Positions 17,570 through 26,274 of a stretch of DNA of 64,000 bases are shown here, one piece after another. Below the pieces are notes generated by a model. It did no database searches and was not told where the DNA came from. It saw only the letters and a list, made by a program, of their open reading frames with translations. The DNA is taken from the NCBI GenBank assembly GCA_964589935.1, contig CAZPVD010000003.1, positions 62,001-126,000 on the forward strand, given 5' to 3'. Within the stretch, counting starts at the first letter, position 1, and each line of letters opens with the position of its first letter. The stretch comes from VHCN01 sp964589935 (GTDB lineage Bacteria > Verrucomicrobiota > Verrucomicrobiia > Limisphaerales > VHCN01). The translations under genes were made by a program, and so were the position numbers.

Positions 17570-18187
17570 GTGATTGCTCTGCTCGATTACGGCTCCGGCA
17601 ACCTGCGCAGCGTCGAGAAGGCGCTGCGCAAGGTCGGCGCGGACGTGCTCGTGTCGCCGCGGCCCGACGCGATGCGCGACGCGCGCGGCGTGGTGCTGCC
17701 GGGCGTCGGCGCGTTCGATGACTGCATCACCGCGATGCAGCGGCAGGAACTGCTCGCGGGCGTCAAGGAGTTCATTAAGAGCGGCCGGCCGTTCCTCGGC
17801 ATCTGCGTCGGCTATCAAGCGCTGTTTGAATCAAGCGAAGAATTCAACTCCTGCGCCGCGGGTCTCGGTATCTTCGCCGGAAAAGTGGTGCGCTTCACCG
17901 AACGGCCCGGTCTGAAAATTCCGCAAATCGGCTGGAACCAAATTGAAATCGCGCGCCCCGACTGCCCGCTCTATCGAGGCATCGCCAGCGGCAGTTACGT
18001 GTATTTCGTGCACAGCTTTTATCCGAAGCCTGTTGACGAGAGCATCGTCGCCACGCGCACGGATTACGGCGATGTGTTCGCGTCGTCGGTGTGGAAGGAC
18101 AACGTGTTCGCCACGCAATTTCATCCGGAGAAAAGCCAGACCATCGGGCTGACACTACTGAAGAATTTCGTCGGGCTGTGCGGCTAA
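17570..18187 (+). CDS. hisH: Imidazole glycerol phosphate synthase, glutamine amidotransferase subunit HisH
   Basis: HisH hydrolyses glutamine and passes ammonia to HisF in histidine synthesis. The 205-residue protein has the class I amidotransferase triad: Cys79 in GICVGYQ, and His185 and Glu187 in QFHPEK. The start is the GTG at 17570, giving MIALLDYGSGN, the usual N-terminus; an upstream in-frame GTG at 17543 lies inside the palindromic repeat and is rejected. HisF is not in the window; a HisA-like gene lies 21 kb away. The stop is eight bases from the stop of the convergent DUF1501 gene. Confidence 0.93.
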   Translation: MIALLDYGSGNLRSVEKALRKVGADVLVSPRPDAMRDARGVVLPGVGAFDDCITAMQRQELLAGVKEFIKSGRPFLGICVGYQALFESSEEFNSCAAGLGIFAGKVVRFTERPGLKIPQIGWNQIEIARPDCPLYRGIASGSYVYFVHSFYPKPVDESIVATRTDYGDVFASSVWKDNVFATQFHPEKSQTIGLTLLKNFVGLCG

Positions 18188-18195
18188 AGTGCTCC

Positions 18196-19629
18196 TCACG
18201 CGACGAGCTTTTTCACGACGTTTCCGTGAACGTCGGTGAGCCGGAAGTCGCGGCCGTTGTAGCGGAAGGTGAGCTTCTCGTGGTCGAAGCCGAGCAGGTG
18301 CAGCAGTGTCGCGTGCAGGTCGTGGATGTGGACCTTGTCCTCGACCGCGCGTCCGCCAAGTTCATCCGTCTGCCCCACGACCGTGCCGCCGCGCACACCG
18401 CCGCCGGCGAGCCACACGCTGAACGCGCGGTGGTTGTGGTTGCGGCCCGGATTGCCCTGCGCGTTGCCGTCCGCCGCGGGCGTGCGGCCGAATTCGCCGC
18501 CCCACACGACGAGCGTGTCGTTGAGCATTCCGCTTTGCGCGAGGTCGGCGAGCAGTGCGGCGATGGGGCCGTCGCATTCGCCGGCCTTTTGCTTCAACGC
18601 GGTCGCGATGTTTGAGTGATGATCCCAGCCACCGTGCCACGCCTGCACGAAGCGCACGCCCTTTTGCAGCAGCCGCCGCGCGATGAGGAGCTGCCGCCCG
18701 AACGGCGTGTTCGCCTGATACGCGTCGCGCACGGACTGCGACTCCTTGCTGATGTCGAACGCATCCACGGCCTCCATCTGCATCTGGAACGCGAGTTCGT
18801 AGGATTGCAGGCGCGCTTCGAGCTGGCCGTCCTTGCGGAGCTTCTGCGCGTTGAGTTCGTTGAACTGCGCGAGCAGGTCGAGCTGCCGCCGCTGCTCGGC
18901 GAGAGAGGTGAAGTTGTTCTGGATGTTCTCGATCAACTTGTCCGCGCGCATCTCGCGCGTGTTGACCGGCGTGCCCTGGTAAACGCCGGGCAAAAATGCA
19001 GCCCGCAAATTTTGCGAATCAATCCCGCCCGGCGACAGCGCAACGAAACCCGGCAGGCTCTGGTTCTCGCTGCCGAGTCCATACACGACCCACGAGCCGA
19101 CGCTCGGCCGCACGAAGCGCAGCGAGCCGGTGTTCATGAAAATCGTCGCCTGATCGTGCGCGGGAATGTCCGTCATCATCGAGCGCACGACGGCGAGCTT
19201 GTCCGCGTGCTCGGCGAGCTTCGGAAAAACCTCGCTGATCTCGATGCCGCTCTTGCCGTGTTTCTCGAAGGTGAACGGCGACGCAAAGCCGGTGCCGCGC
19301 GCGTCGTCCGGCAGCGACTTGCCGTCGAACTTCGCCAGCTCCGGCTTTGGGTCGAACGTGTCAATGTGCGACGGCGCGCCCTGGGCGAAGATGTGCAGCA
19401 CGCGTTTGGCCTTCGACGGAAATTGCGGCGGCTTCGGCGCGAGCGGCGAGTAAGAGTTGACGGCGGCGGCTTGCGCATCATTTTCGAGCACGCCCATCGC
19501 GGCGAGGCCGAGCAGGCTCATCATGCCGAAGCCCATGCCGGAGCGTTCGAGAAACTCGCGGCGCGTGAGCGAAGGTGTGCGCAGTGGCGGGAAGCCGTTG
19601 TCCGGCGGGGAGGAATTCACGCGGCGCAT
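18196..19629 (-). CDS. DUF1501 family Tat-exported protein
   Basis: The protein (477 residues from the ATG at 19629) has a twin-arginine signal (SLTRREFLERSGMGFG) and the sulfatase-like DUF1501 domain typical of Planctomycetes and Verrucomicrobia. Visible motifs are APSHIDTFDPKPEL near the start, HDQATIFMNTG, AWHGGWDHHSNI and WGGEFGRTP, with metal-binding-type Asp and His residues. DUF1501 genes are normally paired with DUF1549/DUF1553 (cytochrome-like) genes; no such gene is adjacent here. The function is unproven. Starts further upstream are possible (ATG at 19659), but the one chosen keeps a normal Tat signal length. Confidence 0.88.
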   Translation of the reverse strand: MRRVNSSPPDNGFPPLRTPSLTRREFLERSGMGFGMMSLLGLAAMGVLENDAQAAAVNSYSPLAPKPPQFPSKAKRVLHIFAQGAPSHIDTFDPKPELAKFDGKSLPDDARGTGFASPFTFEKHGKSGIEISEVFPKLAEHADKLAVVRSMMTDIPAHDQATIFMNTGSLRFVRPSVGSWVVYGLGSENQSLPGFVALSPGGIDSQNLRAAFLPGVYQGTPVNTREMRADKLIENIQNNFTSLAEQRRQLDLLAQFNELNAQKLRKDGQLEARLQSYELAFQMQMEAVDAFDISKESQSVRDAYQANTPFGRQLLIARRLLQKGVRFVQAWHGGWDHHSNIATALKQKAGECDGPIAALLADLAQSGMLNDTLVVWGGEFGRTPAADGNAQGNPGRNHNHRAFSVWLAGGGVRGGTVVGQTDELGGRAVEDKVHIHDLHATLLHLLGFDHEKLTFRYNGRDFRLTDVHGNVVKKLVA

Positions 19630-19692
19630 AAATGCAGACTGTTGAGTTGCGTGGAACATGGCACAAGCCCGCGGCGAGGGCAAGGCGCACAA

Positions 19693-20511
19693 TCAGTTGT
19701 CCTCGCTGAGTTTCGCCACCTTCGCTGTCTTCGCCGTCTTGTCCACCACGAGCGCGCGGAAGCGCCACGTCGCGCGCGGCTCGATGGACGCCGTGTAGTC
19801 GGTTGCGGTGCCGACCTTCTTGCCCGCCGCGTCGAACAGCTCCAGCTCAACGCGCACGCCGAAGCGCTGCTGCGGTGAGTCATTCGTCACCGTGCCAAGC
19901 GCATAGACGAGCTTGCTGCCCTTCGCGCCCTTCGGCTCCTCCAGCGTTGCAGCCTCGGCGAACTTGAAATCCGCCACCGATTTCATGCCCTTCGGTGAAG
20001 TGCCCGTCGGCGCGGGAGGCGATGAAGTTGGCGAGGCTGACTTTGCTTCGCCTTTTGCCGAGTCAGCGGTAGCGGGATCGCCGGAAGTTTTTTCCGCCGG
20101 CTCCGCGGAACGTGGCTTCGCCTTTTGCGCCGCGCGCTTCAGCACTCCACCGACAAGGAGAACTCCGACGAAGCTCACCGCGCCAATCGCAATCCATCTC
20201 GCCGCGCGCGCCGCGGGGCGCTTCGCCGCCAGCGCCGTGGGTTTCGCTGTCGCGGGAATTGGTGGTGCCGATGAAACCGGCTTCGCCGGCGGCGGCGTTT
20301 TCGGTGCGGCAGCCTGCGGCAGCGCCGGCGGGGAGGGGAGCGGTTTCGCTGGCGGGGGTGGTGGCGGCGCGGGCGGAGGCGCGGCGGGCAGCTTGATGAA
20401 CTCTCCGCAGTGCGGACAGTTCGCCACGCCGCCGGCGGTGTAATCGGGATACTCCATGTGCCCGTTGCAGTGCGGGCAGGCGCATCGGAGGTAAACTTTC
20501 GCAGCGGACAT
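19693..20511 (-). CDS. Zinc-ribbon membrane protein with FxLYD-like C-terminal domain
   Basis: The protein (272 residues) starts with two CxxC knuckles (CPHC at about 12-15 and 32-35), a zinc ribbon. A Pro/Ala-rich linker follows, then one membrane helix (about 106-126), a second low-complexity stretch, and a C-terminal beta-sandwich. In the latter, LVYALGTVTNDSPQQRFGVR and V-E-L-E-L-F-D-A-A-G-K resemble FxLYD domains. The topology suggests a cytoplasmic zinc ribbon and an outer C-terminal domain. The function is unknown. It lies upstream of DUF1501 on the same strand with 63 bases between them. Confidence 0.75.
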   Translation of the reverse strand: MSAAKVYLRCACPHCNGHMEYPDYTAGGVANCPHCGEFIKLPAAPPPAPPPPPPAKPLPSPPALPQAAAPKTPPPAKPVSSAPPIPATAKPTALAAKRPAARAARWIAIGAVSFVGVLLVGGVLKRAAQKAKPRSAEPAEKTSGDPATADSAKGEAKSASPTSSPPAPTGTSPKGMKSVADFKFAEAATLEEPKGAKGSKLVYALGTVTNDSPQQRFGVRVELELFDAAGKKVGTATDYTASIEPRATWRFRALVVDKTAKTAKVAKLSEDN

Positions 20512-20625
20512 TTAGTGATCCACCGCGAGCCTAGCAAGCCGCGGCAGGCAAAAAAGTATTTTCAGGGAAGGACAGTCAATGTCTGACCCAGTGGCGCACA
20601 CTGCGGTCAAAAAGAAAGTCATTGT

Positions 20626-20829
20626 ATGATCAACCTGCAACAGATGGAACTCACGCTCGACAACGCAAGGCCCGTTCACGCGCCGCGCCGGCCGCGCCGC
20701 TTCGCGCGCGCCACGTGGTGGTTCGAGCAGATGCACCAGGCCGTGGAGCGGGCGACCGCGCCGGCGATGTCGGTGCCCGCGCCGCGGCCGCAGCAGGGTT
20801 GCCTCTCGCTCGCGCCGCGCCGCGCTTGA
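20626..20829 (+). CDS. Possible small protein with RAxWWFxQM motif
   Basis: A 67-codon frame starts with ATG in the space between divergent genes. It encodes a basic N-terminal half and the segment RFARATWWFEQMHQAV, then an Ala/Pro-rich tail. No larger gene overlaps it, and a strong hairpin follows 18 bases after the stop, which favours a real transcription unit. A TATGAT box overlaps the start codon. I have a faint impression of similar small proteins in Verrucomicrobia but cannot confirm it. If it is not a gene, 20512-20986 is a 475-base spacer without other recognisable content. Confidence 0.45.
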   Translation: MINLQQMELTLDNARPVHAPRRPRRFARATWWFEQMHQAVERATAPAMSVPAPRPQQGCLSLAPRRA

Positions 20830-20847
20830 CGCCAGGGAACCGGAACC

Positions 20848-20878
20848 GGGGGAGCCGGGCGTTCGTTCCGGCTCTCCC
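20848..20878 (+). terminator. Hairpin after the small reading frame
   Basis: An 11-base stem (20848-20858 with 20868-20878, one G-T pair) closes a 9-base loop. It is GC-rich and lacks a T-run, so it would be a weak intrinsic terminator or an mRNA-end structure for the small gene upstream. It also sits in front of cimA. Confidence 0.4.
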
Positions 20879-20986
20879 GACTTCTCGGCCGTGATGCGGC
20901 GTTTTCCACGAGATTCGACGGGGTTTTCGCGTTTGCAACACGCCTGCCGTTGGCGTAGAACACACGTCCCGCTCCGGCGGGATGTG

Positions 20987-22549
20987 ATGAAACCTGCAGT
21001 CGAAATCTACGATACGACCCTGCGCGACGGCTCGCAGGGCGAAGGCATCAATTTCTCGGTCGCGGACAAGCTCCGCATCGCCGAGCGCATTGACGCCTTC
21101 GGGATTCATTACATCGAGGGCGGCTGGCCGGGCAGCAACCCGAAGGACATTGAATTCTTTGCGCAGGCGAAGAAGCGCAAATTCAAAAACGCGAAACTCG
21201 CCGCGTTCGGTTCCACGCGACGCAAGGGCGTGATGGTCGAGAACGACGACCAGGTGCGCCTGCTGATCGAGGCTGCGACGCCGGTTGTGACCATTTTCGG
21301 CAAGACCTCCATGCTGCATGTGAAGGAAGTCCTGCGCTGCTCACCCGACGAAAACCTCGCGATGATTGGCGACACCGTGCGTTTCCTCAAGGACCACGGG
21401 AAGTTCGTCGTCTACGACGCGGAGCATTGCTTCGACGGCTACAAACTCGATGCCGATTATGCCGTCGCCACGTGGCAGGCGGCGGAGAAGGCCGGCGCGG
21501 ATTTTGTCGTGCTATGCGACACAAACGGTGGCTGTTTGCCCCGCGAAGTTGCGGACATCACGCGCGTCGCTCTCGGCAAACTGAATTGTCGTGTCGGCAT
21601 CCACACGCACGACGACATCGGCGTGGGCGTGGCGAACGCGCTCGCATCTATCGAGGCAGGTGCGTGCCACGTGCAAGGCACGATCAACGGCTACGGCGAG
21701 CGCACGGGCAATTGCAACCTGACGAGCGTCATTCCGTGCCTCCAGCTCAAGATGGGCAAGGCGTGTTTGCCGCCGGCCTCGTTGCGCAAGTTGAGGGAAC
21801 TTTCACAGTTCGTGGATGAGATTGCGAACATCCGTCACAACCCGCGCCAGCCGTGGGTCGGCGCGGCGGCGTTCGCCCACAAGGGCGGCATGCACGTCAA
21901 CGCGGTGCAGAAACTCGCGTCAAGCTACGAGCACATTGACCCGGCGTCCGTGGGCAACGAGCGGAACATCCTCATCAGCGACCTCGCAGGACGCAGCAAC
22001 ATCGTGATGAAGGCGCGAGACCTCGGCTTCAAGCTGCCGGACGATGCGCCGGAGACGAAACAGATTCTCAGCCGGGTGAAGGAACTGGAGCACAGCGGCT
22101 ACGAGTTCGAGGCCGCCGAGGCGTCGCTCGCGCTGCTTATCCGCGGCATCCTCGACCACAATCCGGAACTGCTCTTCACCGTGGAGGATTACCACGTCTC
22201 GATGCGCGGCAACGGCAAAACTTCCACCAACGAGGCGACCGTCAAGGTGCGCGTCGGCAGCGACGTGCATCACGAAGTTGCCGAGGGCGACGGCCCGGTG
22301 AACGCGCTGGACAGCGCGCTGCGTCGCGCGCTGGTGAAGTCCTTTCCGCAGCTCCGAAAAGTCCAGCTCACCGACTACAAGGTGCGCATCCTCGACAGCG
22401 TGGCCGGCACCGCCGCCAAGACGCGCGTGCTCATCACCTCGACCGACGGCAAGCGCGAGTGGGGCACCGTCGGTGTGAGCGAGAACATCATCGAGGCGTC
22501 GTTGCAGGCGCTGGTGGATAGCATGGAGTTCGCGCTGCTGAAGAGCTGA
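20987..22549 (+). CDS. cimA: (R)-citramalate synthase
   Basis: The 520-residue protein condenses acetyl-CoA with pyruvate to citramalate, the first step of the threonine-independent isoleucine route. The TIM-barrel domain starts EIYDTTLRDGSQGEGINFS. It contains HTHDDIGVGVANALASIEAG and INGYGERTGNCNL, then RHNPRQPWVGAAAFAHKGG. A LeuA-type C-terminal dimerisation/regulatory domain (about 400-515) follows. The spacing matches the citramalate-synthase branch better than 2-isopropylmalate synthase, though sequence alone cannot prove the substrate. The ATG at 20987 begins the conserved N-terminus; an open frame extending 32 codons upstream looks non-coding. Confidence 0.9.
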   Translation: MKPAVEIYDTTLRDGSQGEGINFSVADKLRIAERIDAFGIHYIEGGWPGSNPKDIEFFAQAKKRKFKNAKLAAFGSTRRKGVMVENDDQVRLLIEAATPVVTIFGKTSMLHVKEVLRCSPDENLAMIGDTVRFLKDHGKFVVYDAEHCFDGYKLDADYAVATWQAAEKAGADFVVLCDTNGGCLPREVADITRVALGKLNCRVGIHTHDDIGVGVANALASIEAGACHVQGTINGYGERTGNCNLTSVIPCLQLKMGKACLPPASLRKLRELSQFVDEIANIRHNPRQPWVGAAAFAHKGGMHVNAVQKLASSYEHIDPASVGNERNILISDLAGRSNIVMKARDLGFKLPDDAPETKQILSRVKELEHSGYEFEAAEASLALLIRGILDHNPELLFTVEDYHVSMRGNGKTSTNEATVKVRVGSDVHHEVAEGDGPVNALDSALRRALVKSFPQLRKVQLTDYKVRILDSVAGTAAKTRVLITSTDGKREWGTVGVSENIIEASLQALVDSMEFALLKS

Positions 22550-22645
22550 ACTCATGTTTGTCCAGACGGCGCAACCTCAGGCCGGGAGTTTGGGTAAGTG
22601 GAAAAACTCATTTTCATTCGTCCAAAATCGGGTAGCATTTTTCCG

Positions 22646-23191
22646 ATGAACTTTGTTCGCATCCCGCTTCACAAGGCTGCCATGAACTCGGCGCTTTCGA
22701 TTGCCATCCTTTGCGTTGCCGTGGCATGCGACAAGCGCGACACGGCTGCAAACCAAGGGACGGCCGCCCAAAACGCCCCCCCGCCCGCCGCGAGCAATGG
22801 TCGGCCAGAAGCGGCATCCACGCCACAGCCTGCCGGGAATGTCCTCACGCTGACGAAGGACAACTTCCAGTCGGAGGTGCTTGCCTCTTCCAAGCCGGTC
22901 CTTGTGGATTTCTGGGCGTCGTGGTGCGGACCTTGCAAGATCGTTTCGCCCATCGTTATGGAACTGGCCGCCGAGTTCGACGGGAAGGCCAAGATGGGGA
23001 AAGTGGACGTGGACGCCGAGACGACGCTCGCCAAGCAATACAACATCTCTGCCCTTCCGACGCTCCTGATTTTCAAGGACGGCAAACCGGCGGACCAAGT
23101 TGTCGGCGTCGTCCCCAAGGCGGAGTTGTCGGCGAGGCTGAACAAAGTTGTCGGTGATGGCGGCTCCAAGTCCGCGGTAGCGAAACCATGA
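22646..23191 (+). CDS. Thioredoxin-fold lipoprotein
   Basis: The protein (181 residues from the ATG at 22646) has a lipoprotein signal: a basic N-terminus, a hydrophobic stretch and VAVAC with Cys28 as the lipidation site. A Pro/Ala/Gln-rich linker follows, then a complete thioredoxin domain with WCGPC (93-97) and the cis-Pro segment ISALPTLLIFKDGK. It would be anchored in the periplasm as a disulfide oxidoreductase; the redox partner is unknown. An ATG at 22598 gives a longer N-terminus and one at 22682 removes the basic region. It lies between cimA and valS on the same strand. Confidence 0.85.
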   Translation: MNFVRIPLHKAAMNSALSIAILCVAVACDKRDTAANQGTAAQNAPPPAASNGRPEAASTPQPAGNVLTLTKDNFQSEVLASSKPVLVDFWASWCGPCKIVSPIVMELAAEFDGKAKMGKVDVDAETTLAKQYNISALPTLLIFKDGKPADQVVGVVPKAELSARLNKVVGDGGSKSAVAKP

Positions 23192-23274
23192 CGCTTCGCG
23201 GGTTTGTGCGGGTGCTTGATTCGCCTCGCTTCGCGCAAACGCCTGTTTCATCTTCCAGCCCCTCCGATTGAACC

Positions 23275-26208
23275 ATGACCGAGATTCCGAAAGCCTACGA
23301 ACCGCAGTCCGTTGAGGACAAATGGTATGACTTCTGGGTGAAACAAAATTGTTTCACCGCCGACCCCGCGCGCGTCAGCGACAAGCGCCCGGCCTACTCC
23401 ATCGTCATCCCACCGCCGAACGTCACGGGCATGCTCCACATGGGGCACGTGCTCAACAACACCATCCAGGACATCCTCAGCCGCAAGGCGCGCATGGACG
23501 GCAAGGAAGTCCTCTGGCTCCCCGGCACGGACCACGCGGGCATCGCCACCGAGGGCATGGTGACGAAGCAAATCCGCAAGGAGGAGAAGAAGTCCAAGCA
23601 GGACATCGGCCGCGAAGAGTTCATCAAGCGCGTGTGGACGTGGAAGGAAAAGCACGGCGGCATCATCATCCAGCAGCTCAAGAAACTCGGCTGCTCGTGC
23701 GACTGGACCCGCGAACGCTTCACGATGGACCCCGACTACGTGCGCAACGTGCAGCGCGTGTTCGTGGACCTTTACAAAAAAGGGCTGATTTACCGCGGCA
23801 AGCGCATGGTGAACTGGTGTCCCGCCACGCAGACCGCGCTCTCCGACGAGGAAGTGGAGATGAAACCACAGAAAGGTTTCATGTATCATTTCAAGGTCCA
23901 AGTTGCAGACTGTAGCGGCGCTGTGTCAGCGCCGGGTTCGGCGGTCACAGACCGCCGCTACAACGCGAATGACATAATGCTCACAGATACGTGGCTCACC
24001 ATCGCCACGACGCGGCCTGAGACCATCCCCGGCGACGCCGCCGTGGCCGTGAACCCGAAGGACACGCGCTACGCGCATCTCATCGGCAAGCACATCGTGC
24101 GGCCGTTGCCCATTCAGGTTCCGCGCGAGCAAAAGCTCATCCCCATCATCGGCGACGAGCATGTGGACTTCGAGTTCGGAACCGGCGTGCTCAAGGTGAC
24201 GCCCGCGCACGACAAGGCGGACTTTGAGATCGGCCAGCGCCACAAGCTGCCCATCGTGGACATCATGAACCCCAACGGCACGATGAACGAGCTGGCCGGC
24301 GAATCCCTCGCGGGTCTGGACCGTTTCGAGGCGCGCAAGGTTGCGGTGGAGCGGCTGAAGGAACTCGGTGTGCTCGTGGAGGAAAAACCCTACGAGAACA
24401 ACGTCGGCTTCAGCCAGCGCGCAGACGTGCCCATCGAGCCGCGCCTGAGCGAGCAATGGTTCCTCAAGTATCCGAGCGTGGAGGTAAGCACCAAGTGCGT
24501 GGCCGAGGGGCGGATGAAATTTCATCCCGACCGCTGGGCGAAGGTTTATGACCATTGGTTGACAAACATTCAGGACTGGTGCATCAGCCGCCAGCTTTGG
24601 TGGGGGCATCAGATTCCGATTTGGCGACCAGGAGATGAATGGGGCACTCACGAAGAAATTGCCGAGACATTGCAGTATTTGAAATCAGCAAAACAGCGCT
24701 TCCCTGACTGCGTCATCACCCGCTTCAGACAGGTGGGGGAATATGAGCAAGTCGGCGAAAAGGAACTCGCACCAACCACAATTGAAGTCGCAATTGCTCC
24801 CGGTGCAGAAGAGGTTGCCAAAGAACTTGAAGCTCGCGGCTTCACCCAAGACCCCGACGTGCTCGACACTTGGTGCAGTTCCTGGCTCTGGCCGTTTGCC
24901 ACGATGGGCTGGCCCGAGCAGACCGAGACGTTGAAAAAGTTTTATCCGACCACCGACCTCGTCACCGGGCCGGACATCATTTTCTTCTGGGTCGCGCGCA
25001 TGATCATGGCCGGCTACGAATACATGGGCGAGCTGCCGTTCAAGAATGTCTATTTCACCGGCATCATCCGCGACAAGCAGGGCCGCAAGATGTCCAAGAC
25101 GCTGGGCAACTCGCCCGACCCGCTGGAACTCATCGCCAAATACGGCGCGGACGCCCTGCGCTTCGGCACGATGCGCAGCGCGCCGCTCGGCCAGGACGTG
25201 CTCTTCGACGAGAAGGACGTGGAGCTGGGCCGCAATTTCTGCAACAAGCTCTGGAACGCCTGCCGCTTCCGGCAAATGCAAGGCGGTGAAACTGAAACCG
25301 AGATCAATCCCGCGCTACTTACGTCGGACGACAAGTGGATTCTGCTGCGCCTCGACGCGGCCATCCGCGAAGTCAGCGACGCGCTCGCGACTTACAACTT
25401 CGCCACCGCAGTGCAGGCGCTCTACCGATTTTTCTGGAGCGAGTATTGCGACTGGTATGTCGAGGCGAGCAAGGCGGCATTCGGAAACGCGGAACGCGGA
25501 ACGCGGAACGCGGAACAGGAAAAACTCTCGGCGAACAAGCTCGCCGTGATTGATTTTGTCCTCGGCAACACGCTGCGGCTATTTCATCCGCTGCTGCCGT
25601 TCATCACCGAGGAACTGTGGCACGGGATGGGATTCAACCGCGACCTGCCCGCGCAGCAGGGCGGCGAGACCATCATGTTCGCGCCGTTGCCCAAGCCCTT
25701 CAGCGACGAGGAAAAATCCTTCTTCAACCTTGATGACGCCGCCGAGCAAATCGCCGCCGCGAAATACGAACTCGTCGGGCTTGGCCGCAATCTCAAGCGC
25801 GAGTTCAACATTCCCGCGAACAAGAAAGTGCGTTTTGTCCTCAAGCCCGCTGGCCGGCTCGCGCCGGACGAGGCCGAGGTCGTCAAGCTGCTGCTCAACG
25901 CCGAGACGCTCGACGTGGTCGCGCCCGACTGGGTGCCCGGCAAGGGCACGCCGATGGTTTCGAACGCGCTTGGAGAACTTTACCTGCCGCTCGAAGGCCT
26001 CATTGATGTCTCTGCCGAGCGCACGCGCCTGACGAAGGAACTCGACAAGGTTCGCGTTGAAATCCGCAAGGCGCAGGACAAGCTCGGCAACACGGCGTTC
26101 AAGCAGAAAGCTTCGCCCGCCGTGCTCGAAGAACATCAGAAGCGTCTCGCCGACTGGCAGGCGCGGGAGAAGCAATTGCTTTCGGCGCTCGCGAATCTGC
26201 CCGCGTAG
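23275..26208 (+). CDS. valS: Valyl-tRNA synthetase with inserted repeats
   Basis: ValRS charges tRNA-Val. The 977-residue protein shows the class I HIGH-type motif PPPNVTGMLHMGH, the KMSKS-type motif GRKMSKTLGNSPDP, the editing domain with TTRPETIPGDAAVAV, and the C-terminal coiled-coil arm. Three places are longer than usual. Residues about 213-230 (CSGAVSAPGSAVTDRRYN) are read from a REPIN-like element just before the editing-domain TTRPET strand. A stretch of some 75 residues between WWGHQIPIW and QDPDVLDTW is about twice as long as in E. coli ValS and less GC-rich. Residues about 738-749 (NAERGTRNAEQ) come from a 7-base tandem repeat. All keep the frame, and the catalytic motifs are intact. 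Confidence 0.95.
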   Translation: MTEIPKAYEPQSVEDKWYDFWVKQNCFTADPARVSDKRPAYSIVIPPPNVTGMLHMGHVLNNTIQDILSRKARMDGKEVLWLPGTDHAGIATEGMVTKQIRKEEKKSKQDIGREEFIKRVWTWKEKHGGIIIQQLKKLGCSCDWTRERFTMDPDYVRNVQRVFVDLYKKGLIYRGKRMVNWCPATQTALSDEEVEMKPQKGFMYHFKVQVADCSGAVSAPGSAVTDRRYNANDIMLTDTWLTIATTRPETIPGDAAVAVNPKDTRYAHLIGKHIVRPLPIQVPREQKLIPIIGDEHVDFEFGTGVLKVTPAHDKADFEIGQRHKLPIVDIMNPNGTMNELAGESLAGLDRFEARKVAVERLKELGVLVEEKPYENNVGFSQRADVPIEPRLSEQWFLKYPSVEVSTKCVAEGRMKFHPDRWAKVYDHWLTNIQDWCISRQLWWGHQIPIWRPGDEWGTHEEIAETLQYLKSAKQRFPDCVITRFRQVGEYEQVGEKELAPTTIEVAIAPGAEEVAKELEARGFTQDPDVLDTWCSSWLWPFATMGWPEQTETLKKFYPTTDLVTGPDIIFFWVARMIMAGYEYMGELPFKNVYFTGIIRDKQGRKMSKTLGNSPDPLELIAKYGADALRFGTMRSAPLGQDVLFDEKDVELGRNFCNKLWNACRFRQMQGGETETEINPALLTSDDKWILLRLDAAIREVSDALATYNFATAVQALYRFFWSEYCDWYVEASKAAFGNAERGTRNAEQEKLSANKLAVIDFVLGNTLRLFHPLLPFITEELWHGMGFNRDLPAQQGGETIMFAPLPKPFSDEEKSFFNLDDAAEQIAAAKYELVGLGRNLKREFNIPANKKVRFVLKPAGRLAPDEAEVVKLLLNAETLDVVAPDWVPGKGTPMVSNALGELYLPLEGLIDVSAERTRLTKELDKVRVEIRKAQDKLGNTAFKQKASPAVLEEHQKRLADWQAREKQLLSALANLPA
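23911..23962. repeat. REPIN-like double-hairpin element, copy 2, inside valS
   Basis: TGTAG at 23911-23915 and its complement at 23958-23962 bound two hairpins: stems 23916-23923 with 23927-23934, and 23939-23946 with 23950-23957. Sequence and structure match the element at 6454-6511, including the GTAG heads. It is read through in frame as part of the valyl-tRNA synthetase, near the start of the editing domain. Confidence 0.85.
25482..25516. repeat. Tandem 7-base repeat CGGAACG in valS
   Basis: About five units of CGGAACG lie head to tail; the first has an extra A and the last is cut short. It is translated as NAERGTRNAE-type peptide. Since seven is not a multiple of three, gain or loss of one unit would shift the frame of an essential gene. 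Confidence 0.85.
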
Positions 26209-26274
26209 CTTTGGCGTGTCGTTATTGCGGGACTTTCCTCGAAAATATTGCACCGGGCGCGCGTCGGTTTTTCC

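Noticed and set aside
20891..20986. Upstream ATG for cimA
   Set aside because: The added 32 residues are Arg-rich and unlike the family, which starts at the barrel strand EIYDTTLRDG.
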